Part shown: in pieces, positions 51,270 to 59,412 of the stretch
Layout: every line of letters begins with the position of its first letter
Position numbering within the stretch: the stretch's first letter is position 1
Source of the DNA: an uncultured Microbacterium sp.
GTDB taxonomy: Bacteria > Actinomycetota > Actinomycetes > Actinomycetales > Microbacteriaceae
Reading direction: 5' to 3'
DNA length: 64,000 nucleotides
Assembly: GCF_947489255.1 (NCBI RefSeq)
Contig: NZ_CANLCY010000002.1
Span: forward strand, 124,001 to 188,000
Notes under the pieces: generated by a model
What the model was told of the DNA's origin: nothing
The model's input: only the letters and a program-made list of their open reading frames with translations
The model's database searches: none
Translations under genes and position numbers: made by a program

Positions 51270-52807
51270 GACTGGCGATGATGGTGGGCGCCCTTAGGGG
51301 CGACCCGCGCGATGTCGTGCGCCGTGCCGTCGGCGTGGTCCTGCTGATCGCCGCGACGGCCGTCGCCGCGGTGAGCGCCGCCGGCCTCGCCGACGCCGAT
51401 CGTCTGACCACGGCGGTCGTCACGGTGCTCGCCGGGTCCGCCGTCACGCTCGGCTTCGCCGTGGGGCCCCCGGTGACCGCCTCGGTCGATCCACTGGATC
51501 CCCGCCGGTTCGCGGTCGTCGGACCCGAGCCGCGTCCGCTCGCGGGCGCCCTCCTGCTCGCCGGCTTCCTCAGCGTCCCCGTCCTGGTCGTCCTGGTCCT
51601 CGGGATCAGCCTCGCCGTCGCCTGGAGCGCCCACGGTGCTCCGGCGGTGGCGAGCGTGGCATCCGTGATCCTCGGCCTCACCACCTGCGTGCTGCTCGCC
51701 CGGGTGAGCATGGCCCTCGGCGCGCTCGTGCAGCGACCGCGGCAGTCCCGCGAGCTGATGGGCGTGTACCTCGTCGCCGTGCTGGTCGTCGTCGTGCCGG
51801 TCGGGGTGTTCCTCGGCTCGCTCGAGTGGCGCGGCGCCGTTCCCTCGCAGCTGGCCTCGGCCGCCGAGATTCTCGCGTGGACGCCGATCGGCGCCGCGTG
51901 GGGCATCGCGCTGGCCCCCACCGCGGGCGCCGCCGTCGGCAGCCTCGTCGTCGCCCTCGTGACGATCGCGCTGCTGGGGCTGGCGTGGTTCGCCCTCGTG
52001 ACCGCGCTGCTCACGACGACGCGTCGTCCGGCCGCGGTGCGCGAGCGCGGCGGCCTCGGATGGTTCGCGATCCTCCCCGGGACGCCCGGGGGAGCGGTCG
52101 CCGCGCGCAGCCTGTCGTATTGGCTGCGCGATCGCCGCTACATCGTCAACGTGGTCGTCGTACCGATCGCCGCCGTCGTTTCGACCGTTCCCCTGCTCGT
52201 CGCGGGCGTGCCGTTCGAGCTCGCGGTGCTGCTGCCGGTGCCGATCATGGCCCTGTTCTTCGGATGGCTCCCGCACAACGACCTCGCCTACGACTCGACA
52301 GCCCTGTGGATGCACATCGCCAGCGGCATGCGTGGCGCGCCCGATCGCATCGGCCGTCTCGTTCCGGTGCTGCTCATCGGCATCCCCGTGCTCGCCGTGT
52401 CGCTTCCGCTCGCCGTCGTCGCCCACGGCCGGTGGGCCATCCTGCCCGCCATGATCGGCGTGTGCGCCGCGCTCTTCCTCGCGGGTCTCGGGCTGTCGAG
52501 CGTGTCGTCGGTGCTCGCCCCGTACGCGGTGTCGCGGCCGGGAGACAGCCCGTTCCAGCAGCCGCAGCGCACGGGTTCGGGCGGCGTCGTCGCGCAGGGC
52601 CTCGTGATGGCGGGAGCCATCGCCGCTGCTCTGCCGTCGATCCTGCTCACCTGGCGGGCCATCGGGGGAGACACGATCGACGCGATGTTCGCGATGTGGG
52701 TGGGCGTCGGGGCGGGTGGCGTCGTCCTCATCGTCGGCGTCGCGGTCGGCGCGGCGCTCTTCGAGCACCGGGCGACGCGGCTCATGGAGTTCGCCGAGGC
52801 GACCTGA
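51245..52807 (+). CDS. ABC transporter permease-like membrane protein
   Basis: 520 residues with about 12 membrane helices in pairs (for example VVLLIAATAVAAVSAAGLA, LAGALLLAGFLSVPVLVVLVL, LMGVYLVAVLVVVVPVGVFL, IVNVVVVPIAAVVSTVPLLVAGV, AGGVVLIVGVAVGAALF). Cytoplasmic loops carry RPRQSRELM and TTTRRPAAVRERGG. The layout suits the membrane half of a half-size exporter with the upstream ATPase. The GTG at 51245 has GGAGGG 6 nt upstream and overlaps the ATPase gene by 25 bp; ATGs at 51278 and 51281 are alternatives. Cargo unknown. Confidence 0.82.
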   Translation: MVAHVLRLRLAMMVGALRGDPRDVVRRAVGVVLLIAATAVAAVSAAGLADADRLTTAVVTVLAGSAVTLGFAVGPPVTASVDPLDPRRFAVVGPEPRPLAGALLLAGFLSVPVLVVLVLGISLAVAWSAHGAPAVASVASVILGLTTCVLLARVSMALGALVQRPRQSRELMGVYLVAVLVVVVPVGVFLGSLEWRGAVPSQLASAAEILAWTPIGAAWGIALAPTAGAAVGSLVVALVTIALLGLAWFALVTALLTTTRRPAAVRERGGLGWFAILPGTPGGAVAARSLSYWLRDRRYIVNVVVVPIAAVVSTVPLLVAGVPFELAVLLPVPIMALFFGWLPHNDLAYDSTALWMHIASGMRGAPDRIGRLVPVLLIGIPVLAVSLPLAVVAHGRWAILPAMIGVCAALFLAGLGLSSVSSVLAPYAVSRPGDSPFQQPQRTGSGGVVAQGLVMAGAIAAALPSILLTWRAIGGDTIDAMFAMWVGVGAGGVVLIVGVAVGAALFEHRATRLMEFAEAT

Positions 52808-52844
52808 GCACGAACCCGACCGAGCCGTCAGGCGGGGTCGCGGC

Positions 52845-52850
52845 TACACT
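52845..52850 (+). promoter_or_regulatory. -10 hexamer TACACT, near-leaderless spacing (DUF3039 gene)
   Basis: TACACT, 8 nt, then ATG at 52859. Confidence 0.5.
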
Positions 52851-52858
52851 GGCTCTCC

Positions 52859-53125
52859 ATGAGCACGCCTCTCGACAGACCGGACAGCGGGGGTCTCGCG
52901 ACCCTCGATCGCGAGCTCGAAGAGCTCATCCGCGAAGAGAACATCGAGCCCGGCGATCACGAGCGCTTCTCGCATTACGTGAAGAAGGACAAGATCCTCG
53001 AGTCGGCGATCACCGGCAAGCCGGTGCGCGCGCTGTGCGGCAAGAAGTGGACACCGGGTCGCGACCCCGAGAAGTTCCCGGTGTGCCCGCAGTGCAAAGA
53101 GATCTACGAGTCGCTCATCAACTGA
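52859..53125 (+). CDS. DUF3039 family small zinc-knuckle-like protein
   Basis: 88 residues. ATLDRELEELIREENIEPGDHERFSHYVKKDKILESAITGKPVRALCGKKW followed by CPQCKEIYESL: the DUF3039 pattern, with Cys about 61 and a C-terminal CPQC (about 77-80) that could bind zinc together with His about 40. Function unknown; the family is common in Actinobacteria. A hairpin terminator follows 19 bp downstream. Confidence 0.9.
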   Translation: MSTPLDRPDSGGLATLDRELEELIREENIEPGDHERFSHYVKKDKILESAITGKPVRALCGKKWTPGRDPEKFPVCPQCKEIYESLIN

Positions 53126-53144
53126 GCGGCCTCTCCCCGCATCC

Positions 53145-53180
53145 GGCCCCTCCGCGCCTCCGCGCGTGAGGGGCCGTTCT
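53145..53180 (+). terminator. Hairpin after DUF3039 gene
   Basis: An 8-bp inverted repeat GGCCCCTC/GAGGGGCC with a GC-rich, self-complementary loop (CGCGCCTCCGCGCG), followed by GTTCTC. Confidence 0.55.
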
Positions 53181-53240
53181 CGCGGCCGCGAACCGCTTGG
53201 TGCCATGATCGCCGGCTGCGAACGGTGCGGCGCGCGGGGC

Positions 53241-53425
53241 GTCCGTCGCCGTCCGCGTGCCGTCAGGCCCGCACGCACGGGGACGGCGATCGCCGGCCGC
53301 GCGGGCGGGGAGGCTCGCCGGGCGCCCGAGGTCCGTCACCGTCCGCGCGCCGTCACGCTCCCACGCACGGGTAACGGCGATCGCCGGCCGCGCGGGCGGG
53401 CGAGGAGGCTCGCCGGGCGCCCCAA
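53241..53425. repeat. 90-bp imperfect tandem duplication
   Basis: Copy 1 begins GTCCGTCGCCGTCCGCG at 53241, copy 2 GTCCGTCACCGTCCGCG at 53331. Both run through GGCGATCGCCGGCCGCG and GAGGCTCGCCGGGCGCC. The 326-bp gap holds no credible gene. Confidence 0.8.
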
Positions 53426-53451
53426 GGTCGTGCCCTTCACGGGCTCGCGGG

Positions 53452-54777
53452 TCAGACCGCCTCGCGGTACTCCGTGGGCAGGGCGGGGTCGGCCTTGCTC
53501 AGCGCGAGCGCCCGCACGGGCAGCTCCTCGCGCACGCGTGCGTGGTGGGCCCGCGCCGCCTGCACGCCCGCGGTGCCGAGGGCGGCGGCATCCGCCTCGC
53601 CGTTGTGCATGAGGGTCGTCTGCAGGGGGCGGGCGTCGGGGTGTTCGGCCGCCGTCGACAGCTCCTCGAAGCCGTCGCTCACGACGATGAGCTCCGAGGT
53701 GGCGGTGCCGGCGTCGAGCGTGCGGAAAGCGGCCTTGCGGCCGCCGTGCGACGCCTTCTGCGCCGAGGCTTTCGCCACGCCCACCCAGGAGCCGTCGGCG
53801 GCTTCACGGGCCACCAGCTTGAAGACCAGACCCGCGGTGGGAACCCCTGACCCGGTCGCGACCGAGGTTCCGACGCCGTAGGAGTCGACGGGGGATGCCG
53901 CCAGGGCGGCGAGGGCGTACTCGTCGAGGTCGCTCGTGACGGTGATGCGCGTGCCCGTCGCGCCGAGTTCGTCGAGCTGCGCCCGCACCTCTCCCGCGAC
54001 GATCGGCAGATCCCCCGAGTCGATGCGCACGCCGCCCAGCTGCGTGCCCGCGACCCGCACGGCGGTGCGCACGCCCTCGGCGATGTCGTAGGTGTCGATC
54101 AGCAGGGTCGTCCCGCTGCCGAGGGCGTCGACCTGAGAACGGAACGCGTCCTCCTCGCTGTCGTGCAGGAGCGTCCAGGCGTGGGCGGCAGTGCCCATGG
54201 TGGGCACGCCCCAGCGCCGGCCGGCCTCGAGGTTGCTGGTCGCCGAGAATCCGGCGATGTAGGCGGCGCGGGCCGCGGCGACCGCCGCCTCTTCGCTCGC
54301 GCGGCGCGAGCCCATCTCCGCGAGCGGCCGGTCTCCGGCGGCGACGCTCATGCGCGCCGCGGCGGTCGCCACCGCGGAGTCGTAGTTCAAGATGCTCAGC
54401 GCCAACGTCTCCAGGATCACGGCCTCGGCGAACGTGCCCTCGATGGTCAGCAGGGGGGACCCGGGGAAGTACACCTCGCCCTCGCGGTAGCCGGTCACCG
54501 AGCCCGTGAAGCGGTAGTCGGCGAGGAAGTCGAGGGTCGTGGCATCCACGACCTTCTCATCGCGGAGGTAGCGCAGCTCGTCGTCACCGAAACGGAAATC
54601 CCGGATGGCGTGGAGGAGGCGGCCCGTCCCGGCGACCACGCCGAAGCGGCGTCCGCCCGACAGGCGTCGCCCGAAGACCTCGAACACGCACCGGCGCTGG
54701 GCCGTGCCGTCGCGCAGCGCCGCATCGAGCATCGTGAGTTCATAGCGGTCGGTGTGCAAGGCCGTGCTGCGCGTCAT
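53452..54777 (-). CDS. pncB: Nicotinate phosphoribosyltransferase
   Basis: 441 residues. [13 protein letters not shown] (about 9-21), [33 protein letters not shown] (about 155-187), [12 protein letters not shown] (about 194-205, with the regulatory phospho-His) and [11 protein letters not shown] (about 249-259) are the standard blocks. It converts nicotinate and PRPP to nicotinate mononucleotide in the NAD salvage pathway, with optional ATP coupling. Start: ATG, fixed by TAGGCT 6 nt upstream. It is far from nudC, so no NAD operon is implied. Confidence 0.94.
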   Translation of the reverse strand: MTRSTALHTDRYELTMLDAALRDGTAQRRCVFEVFGRRLSGGRRFGVVAGTGRLLHAIRDFRFGDDELRYLRDEKVVDATTLDFLADYRFTGSVTGYREGEVYFPGSPLLTIEGTFAEAVILETLALSILNYDSAVATAAARMSVAAGDRPLAEMGSRRASEEAAVAAARAAYIAGFSATSNLEAGRRWGVPTMGTAAHAWTLLHDSEEDAFRSQVDALGSGTTLLIDTYDIAEGVRTAVRVAGTQLGGVRIDSGDLPIVAGEVRAQLDELGATGTRITVTSDLDEYALAALAASPVDSYGVGTSVATGSGVPTAGLVFKLVAREAADGSWVGVAKASAQKASHGGRKAAFRTLDAGTATSELIVVSDGFEELSTAAEHPDARPLQTTLMHNGEADAAALGTAGVQAARAHHARVREELPVRALALSKADPALPTEYREAV

Positions 54778-54783
54778 CGCGCC

Positions 54784-54789
54784 AGCCTA
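54784..54789 (-). promoter_or_regulatory. -10 hexamer TAGGCT, leaderless spacing (pncB)
   Basis: TAGGCT on the minus strand, exactly 6 nt, then ATG at 54777. Confidence 0.6.
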
Positions 54790-54850
54790 TTGCGCTGCCC
54801 CGGAGTGCCCGGGCGTCGCGACCCCGCTTGACACCCGGTCCGCTGCAGGA

Positions 54851-54910
54851 CTCCTGCAGAATCCGGCCCGCAGGCTGCCGGCTGACGCCGCCGGCCGGAT
54901 TCTGCAGGAG
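54851..54910. repeat. 18-bp perfect inverted repeat
   Basis: CTCCTGCAGAATCCGGCC (54851-54868) and its exact complement (54893-54910) are separated by 24 nt. There is no T-run on either side, so it is probably not an intrinsic terminator. It lies between divergent pncB and murI. Confidence 0.85.
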
Positions 54911-54989
54911 CTGTGCTCGACCGGGCAGGGCGCCGCCAGCCTCGCCCCGCGCCCGGGCCCGGGCGTCCGTTCGCGCCTCTCCCCGCGCC

Positions 54990-55185
54990 CCCGCGTGCGG
55001 GTAGAGCCCTCCGCCCCGCGTCCTCCGCCCGTGCCCTCCGGCCTCGCCCCGCGCGCGGGTAGAGCCCTCCGCCCCGCGTCCTCTGCCCGTGCCCTCCGCC
55101 CTCGCCCCATGCGCGAGTCCGGGCGTCCGTCCGTGCCCTCCGCCGTCGCCCCGCGTGCGGGTACAGCCCTCCGCCCCCTCCCCAC
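54990..55185. repeat. 50-58-bp imperfect tandem repeats upstream of murI
   Basis: GCGGGTAGAGCCCTCCGCCC recurs at about 54997, 55055 and (as GGTACAGCCCTCCGCCCC) 55160, with a degenerate unit at about 55111; GTCCTCCGCCCGTGCCCTCC joins them. No credible gene lies in the 54790-55237 gap. Confidence 0.7.
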
Positions 55186-55223
55186 CTGCGCGTCGAGGCA
55201 TCCGCCGCTCCGACCCCGCCCGG

Positions 55224-55229
55224 TAGGCT
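55224..55229 (+). promoter_or_regulatory. -10 hexamer TAGGCT, near-leaderless spacing (murI)
   Basis: TAGGCT, 8 nt, then ATG at 55238. Confidence 0.55.
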
Positions 55230-55237
55230 TGACCCCT

Positions 55238-56056
55238 ATGGATGACGCGCCGATCGGGATCTTCGACTCGGGAGTCGGCGGTCTCACCGTCGCCCGGGCC
55301 GTGTCGGCGCAGTTGCCGCGCGAGTCGATCCTCTACATCGGCGACACCGCCCGCTCGCCCTACGGTCCGAAGCCCATCGCCGACGTGCGCAGGTATTCGC
55401 TCGAGGTGCTCGACACCCTCGTCGATCAGGGTGTGAAGATGCTCGTGATCGCGTGCAACACCGCCTCCGCGGCCATGCTGCGCGACGCGCGCGAGCGCTA
55501 CGACGTGCCCGTCGTCGAGGTGATCGGCCCGGCCGTACGCACGGCGATGTCGACCACGCGCAACGGCCGCATCGGCGTCATCGGCACCGCCGGCACCATC
55601 GGCTCGCGCGCCTACCAGGACATGCTCGAGGTCAACGAGCGTCTCACCGTCTTCGCCGAGGCGTGCCCGCGCTTCGTCGAGTTCGTCGAGGCCGGCGTCA
55701 CCGACTCGCCCGAGGTGCTCGCCACCGCCGAGCGATACCTCGCGCCGCTGCGCGATGCCGAGGTCGACACCCTCGTCCTCGGATGCACGCACTACCCGTT
55801 CCTCGAGGGCGCGATCAGTTATGTGATGGGCCCCGACGTGAGCCTCGTCTCCAGCGACAGCGAGACCGCCAAAGACGTCTACCGCCAGCTCGTCTCGCGC
55901 GATCTGCTCGCGAGCCCGGATGCCGTGCCGAGCCACCGCTACGAGGCCACCGGTTCATCCGCCGACGATTTCCTGCGCCTGGCGCACCGCCTCATGGGCC
56001 GCGAGGTGCGCGAGGTGCAGCTCGTGCAGACCGGCGCCATCGACCTGCCGCGCTGA
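55238..56056 (+). CDS. murI: Glutamate racemase MurI
   Basis: 272 residues. [17 protein letters not shown] (about 6-22) and both catalytic cysteines, in [10 protein letters not shown] (Cys about 72) and [10 protein letters not shown] (Cys about 185), are intact, as is GDTARSPYG. It supplies D-glutamate for peptidoglycan. The order murI-rph-rdgB is common in actinobacteria, and the 33-nt gap to rph suggests one transcript. The start is set by [12 protein letters not shown] and the TAGGCT signal. Confidence 0.96.
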   Translation: MDDAPIGIFDSGVGGLTVARAVSAQLPRESILYIGDTARSPYGPKPIADVRRYSLEVLDTLVDQGVKMLVIACNTASAAMLRDARERYDVPVVEVIGPAVRTAMSTTRNGRIGVIGTAGTIGSRAYQDMLEVNERLTVFAEACPRFVEFVEAGVTDSPEVLATAERYLAPLRDAEVDTLVLGCTHYPFLEGAISYVMGPDVSLVSSDSETAKDVYRQLVSRDLLASPDAVPSHRYEATGSSADDFLRLAHRLMGREVREVQLVQTGAIDLPR

Positions 56057-56089
56057 GGCGTGGCATCCATCCCGTCCCGAGGAGGACCC

Positions 56090-56815
56090 GTGACCCGTAA
56101 AGACGGCCGCACCACCGACCAGCTCCGCCCCGTGACCATCGAACGCGGGTGGTCGGCGCACGCCGAGGGCTCCGCGCTCATCACGTTCGGCGGCACCAAG
56201 GTGCTGTGCACCGCGTCGTTCACCAACGGCGTGCCGCGCTGGCTGACCGGCAAGGGCAAGGGCTGGGTCACCGCCGAGTACGCGATGCTGCCGCGCGCGA
56301 CGAACAGCCGCAACGACCGCGAGAGCATCAAGGGCAAGGTCGGCGGTCGCACGCACGAGATCTCGCGCCTGATCGGCCGGGCCCTGCGCGCCGTCGTCGA
56401 CACCAAGGCGCTGGGCGAGAACACCATCGTCATCGACTGCGACGTGCTGCAGGCCGACGGGGGCACGCGCACCGCGGCCATCACGGGGGCCTACGTGGCT
56501 CTCGCGGATGCCATCGCCTGGGGCCGCGAGAAGAAGTTCATCGGCCAGCGGGCCGAGGTGCTGCGCGACTCGGTCGCCGCGGTGTCGGTGGGCATCATCG
56601 ACGGGGAGCCGATGCTCGACCTCGCCTACGTCGAGGACGTGCGCGCCGAGACCGACATGAACGTCGTCGTCACCGGCCGCGGCCTGTTCGTCGAGGTGCA
56701 GGGCACCGCCGAGGGCGCGCCGTTCGACAAGGCCGAGCTCGACAGCCTGCTCGAGCTCGCGGTGAACGGCTGCGCCGAGCTGCGCGGCATCCAGACCGCG
56801 GCCCTCGAGCGCTGA
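56090..56815 (+). CDS. rph: Ribonuclease PH
   Basis: 241 residues, normal length. [73 protein letters not shown] and [20 protein letters not shown] are diagnostic. It trims the 3' ends of tRNA precursors phosphorolytically. GTG start with GGAGGA 3-4 nt upstream; the in-frame ATG at 56060 lies before the ribosome-binding site and is rejected. One base separates its stop from the rdgB ATG. Confidence 0.96.
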   Translation: MTRKDGRTTDQLRPVTIERGWSAHAEGSALITFGGTKVLCTASFTNGVPRWLTGKGKGWVTAEYAMLPRATNSRNDRESIKGKVGGRTHEISRLIGRALRAVVDTKALGENTIVIDCDVLQADGGTRTAAITGAYVALADAIAWGREKKFIGQRAEVLRDSVAAVSVGIIDGEPMLDLAYVEDVRAETDMNVVVTGRGLFVEVQGTAEGAPFDKAELDSLLELAVNGCAELRGIQTAALER

Positions 56816-56816
56816 G

Positions 56817-57413
56817 ATGGCGCGCATCGTCCTGGCCACGCACAACGCGCACAAGGTCGAGGAGTTCCAGGCGATCCTCGCCGCCGTCCGCCCCGATCTC
56901 GAGGTCGTCGCGTACGACGGCCCGGAGCCCGTGGAAGACGGAGTGACGTTCGCGGCGAACGCGCTCATCAAGGCGCGCGCGGCCGCGGCGCACACGGGGC
57001 TGCCGGCCCTGGCCGACGACTCGGGGGTCGCCGTCGACGTGCTGGGCGGTTCGCCCGGGGTGTTCTCGGCGTACTGGGCGGGGCACAAGAAGGACGCCAC
57101 GGCCAACCTCGAGCTGCTGCTGGATCAGCTGTCCGACGTCGCCGACCCGCACCGCACCGCGCAGTTCGTGTCGGTGATCGCGCTCGTGCGCCCCGACGGA
57201 GCGGAAGACACCGTCGAGGGCCGCTGGCCCGGTCGCCTGGCGACGCGGCCCGCCGGGCCGGGTGGCTTCGGGTATGACCCGATCTTCATCCCCGACGGGC
57301 AGCCCGCCGACGCCGAGCGCACGGTCGGGCAGTGGACGGCGGCCGAGAAGAACGCCGAATCGCACCGGGCGAGGGCGTTCGGTCACCTCGCGCCCCTCCT
57401 CGCGACACTCTGA
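56817..57413 (+). CDS. rdgB: Non-canonical purine NTP pyrophosphatase (RdgB/HAM1)
   Basis: 198 residues. LATHNAHKVEEF (about 5-16), ALADDSGVAVDVLGGSPGVFSAYWAG (about 63-88), PGGFGYDPIFIPDG (about 142-155) and SHRARAFGHLAPLL are the ITPase motifs. It hydrolyses ITP, dITP and XTP to the monophosphates and keeps these bases out of DNA. It begins 2 nt after the rph stop (TGAGATG), so it is coupled to rph. Confidence 0.96.
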   Translation: MARIVLATHNAHKVEEFQAILAAVRPDLEVVAYDGPEPVEDGVTFAANALIKARAAAAHTGLPALADDSGVAVDVLGGSPGVFSAYWAGHKKDATANLELLLDQLSDVADPHRTAQFVSVIALVRPDGAEDTVEGRWPGRLATRPAGPGGFGYDPIFIPDGQPADAERTVGQWTAAEKNAESHRARAFGHLAPLLATL

Positions 57414-57430
57414 GCGTGTAGACCCGGGGG

Positions 57431-58249
57431 ATGACCGCCGTGCCGTCGATCTCGATCGTCATCCCCGCCTTCAACGAGCAGTCCGTCATCGGCCGATGCC
57501 TCGAGGCGGTCGCGCGGCAGACGCTCGCCCCGCACGAGGTGCTCGTCGTCGACAACCGCTCCACCGACGACACGTGCGCCATCGTCGAACGGGCGATGGC
57601 GCGGCATCCGCACCTCGGCATCCGGCTCCTGCACCAGGACGCGCGGCAGGGTCTGGTGCCCACCCGCAACCTCGGAATGGATGCCTCGACGGGCGACGTG
57701 CTCGGGCGCATCGACGCAGACACCGCGATCATGCCCGACTGGGTCGAGCGGGTGAGCGAGACGTTCGCCTCGGGCGAGGTGGATGCCGCCTCGGGGCCGG
57801 TCGAGTACTACGACCTGCCGCTGCGCAGCATCGGTCAGCAGATCGACGACCGCCTGCGCCGGCTGCAGGTGCGCCTCGCCGGCGACTTCGTCTTCCTGTT
57901 CGGCAGCAACATGGCGGTGCGGCGGTCGGCGTGGCTCGACGTGCGGGAGTTCCTCTGCGACGACCTGGCCGACGTCATGCACGAAGACCTCGACATCGCG
58001 ATCCACCTCGCGCTCGGCGGACACCGCATCGGCTACCGCTCCGAGATGGTGGCGGGGATGTCGGCGCGACGCCTCGACGACCGACCCCGCGACTTCCGGC
58101 GCTACATCGACCGCTTCGAGAACACCTACCGCGCGCACGGCATCCGCGACCTGCGGCTGCGGGCGCCGATGGCGGTGTTCCTGGGCGTGTACCCGGCGCT
58201 GCACGCGCACCGCCGCATCCAGGCGCAGCTGAACGCCCTGCGGTCCTGA
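57431..58249 (+). CDS. Family 2 glycosyltransferase
   Basis: 272 residues. SISIVIPAFNEQSVIGRCLEAV (about 6-27), VVDNRSTDDT, VPTRNLGMDASTGDVLGRIDADT (metal-binding DAD, about 97-99), ASGPVEYY and HEDLDIAIHLALGGHRIGY (about 185-203) mark a soluble GT-A enzyme of unknown donor. It starts 17 nt after rdgB. TAGACC (57419-57424) lies exactly 6 nt before the ATG, so it may also have its own leaderless promoter. Confidence 0.87.
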   Translation: MTAVPSISIVIPAFNEQSVIGRCLEAVARQTLAPHEVLVVDNRSTDDTCAIVERAMARHPHLGIRLLHQDARQGLVPTRNLGMDASTGDVLGRIDADTAIMPDWVERVSETFASGEVDAASGPVEYYDLPLRSIGQQIDDRLRRLQVRLAGDFVFLFGSNMAVRRSAWLDVREFLCDDLADVMHEDLDIAIHLALGGHRIGYRSEMVAGMSARRLDDRPRDFRRYIDRFENTYRAHGIRDLRLRAPMAVFLGVYPALHAHRRIQAQLNALRS

Positions 58250-58305
58250 GGGCGGTTCTCATTCCCGAGTTCCGCGGGAACACGCGGGCCGCATCGCACC
58301 GCGCC

Positions 58306-58311
58306 TAGCCT
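58306..58311 (+). promoter_or_regulatory. -10 hexamer TAGCCT, leaderless spacing (CDF transporter)
   Basis: TAGCCT, exactly 6 nt, then ATG at 58318. Confidence 0.6.
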
Positions 58312-58317
58312 GGAACC

Positions 58318-59235
58318 ATGCACGATCACGCGCCCTCCGGTGGCATCCGGGATGCCGGCAACCGGCGCCTGCTCGCCACCGCGCTCGCGTTGACGGTCAC
58401 CGTCATGCTCGTGCAGATCGTGGGCGCGATCCTCTCCGGGTCGCTCGCCCTGCTCGCCGATGCGGCGCACATGTTCACCGACGCCGCTGCCCTCGTCGTC
58501 GCGCTCGTGGCCACGGCGATCGCCGCGCGCCCGGCCGATGACCGCCGCACGTTCGGGTACCAGCGCGCCGAGGTGCTCGGGGCGCTCGCGAACGGCGTCA
58601 TCCTGATCGTGCTGTGCGCGTGGGTGGGCGTCGAGGCGGTGCAGCGGCTCCTCGCGCCCGCCGACGCCGAGGTGCAGGGCGGGCTCATGCTCGTCGTCGC
58701 GACCGTCGGCATGGTCGCCAACGCGGTGTCGATGTGGCTGCTCAGCCGGGCTCAGAAGCGCAGCATCAACGTGCGCGGCGCATACCTCGAGGTGCTGGGC
58801 GATCTCGTCGGTTCGATCGCGGTGATCGTCGCGGCGATCGTCATCGTCACCACGGGGTTCACGCAAGCGGATGCCCTCGCCTCCCTGCTCATCGCGGTGC
58901 TGATCGTGCCGCGCGCGATCGGTCTGCTGCGCGAAGTGGTCGTCGTCCTCACCGAGTCCGCTCCCGTGGGCGTGCACGTCGCCGAGATCCGCGAGCACCT
59001 GCGCGGAGCCGACGGTGTCGTCGACGTGCACGACGTGCACGTGTGGCAGCTGACCCGTGGGGCTCCGGTGTTCAGCGCGCACGTCATCGTCGACGACGCG
59101 GCGCTCACCGACGGTCGGGCGGCGGCGATCCTGGCATCCCTGCAGACGTGCCTCGCCGATCACTTCGACGTCGAGCACTCGACGTTCCAGCTCGAGCCCG
59201 CGGGCCACGTGGAGCACGATTCGCGCCACGCGTAG
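58318..59235 (+). CDS. Cation diffusion facilitator (CzcD/ZitB-like)
   Basis: 305 residues: six membrane helices (first about 20-40, SGSLALLADAAHMFTDA in helix 2, YLEVLGDLVGSIAVI in helix 5) and a cytoplasmic metal-sensing domain (about 215-300, VVDVHDVHVWQLTRG ... HVEHDSRHA). It exports divalent metal by proton antiport. Helix 2 has the usual HxxxD (His51, Asp55), but helix 5 has ExxxD (Glu158, Asp162) where zinc CDFs usually have HxxxD, so selectivity may not be simply zinc. A His-containing start (MHDHAP) and a His-rich end are present. Confidence 0.92.
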   Translation: MHDHAPSGGIRDAGNRRLLATALALTVTVMLVQIVGAILSGSLALLADAAHMFTDAAALVVALVATAIAARPADDRRTFGYQRAEVLGALANGVILIVLCAWVGVEAVQRLLAPADAEVQGGLMLVVATVGMVANAVSMWLLSRAQKRSINVRGAYLEVLGDLVGSIAVIVAAIVIVTTGFTQADALASLLIAVLIVPRAIGLLREVVVVLTESAPVGVHVAEIREHLRGADGVVDVHDVHVWQLTRGAPVFSAHVIVDDAALTDGRAAAILASLQTCLADHFDVEHSTFQLEPAGHVEHDSRHA

Positions 59236-59246
59236 CCGTCGATCCC

Positions 59247-59405
59247 GGTGGCTTCGACAGGCTCAGCCACCTCTCTGCGGGTCCGCATCGCGCGCTGTGC
59301 CCGCCCCGCCGCACGACTCGCACGGGTCTCGCAACCGAAGCCCTCGGACTGGCGACCGAGGTCCCTGACCTCGCAACCGAGGTCCCTGAGCTCGTCGAAG
59401 GGACC
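59247..59405. repeat. REP-like doublet (59247-59271, 59381-59405)
   Basis: GGTGGC/GCCACC element, forward centre, and GGTCCC/GGGACC element, reverse centre. A partial GAGGTCCCTGACCTCGCAAC unit precedes the second. The elements fill the gap between convergent CDF and ligD genes. Confidence 0.85.
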
Positions 59406-59412
59406 GGACCCG

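Noticed and set aside
54828..54834. TTGACA upstream of murI as a -35 element
   Set aside because: No -10 hexamer at suitable spacing; the TAGGCT next to the murI start is better placed.
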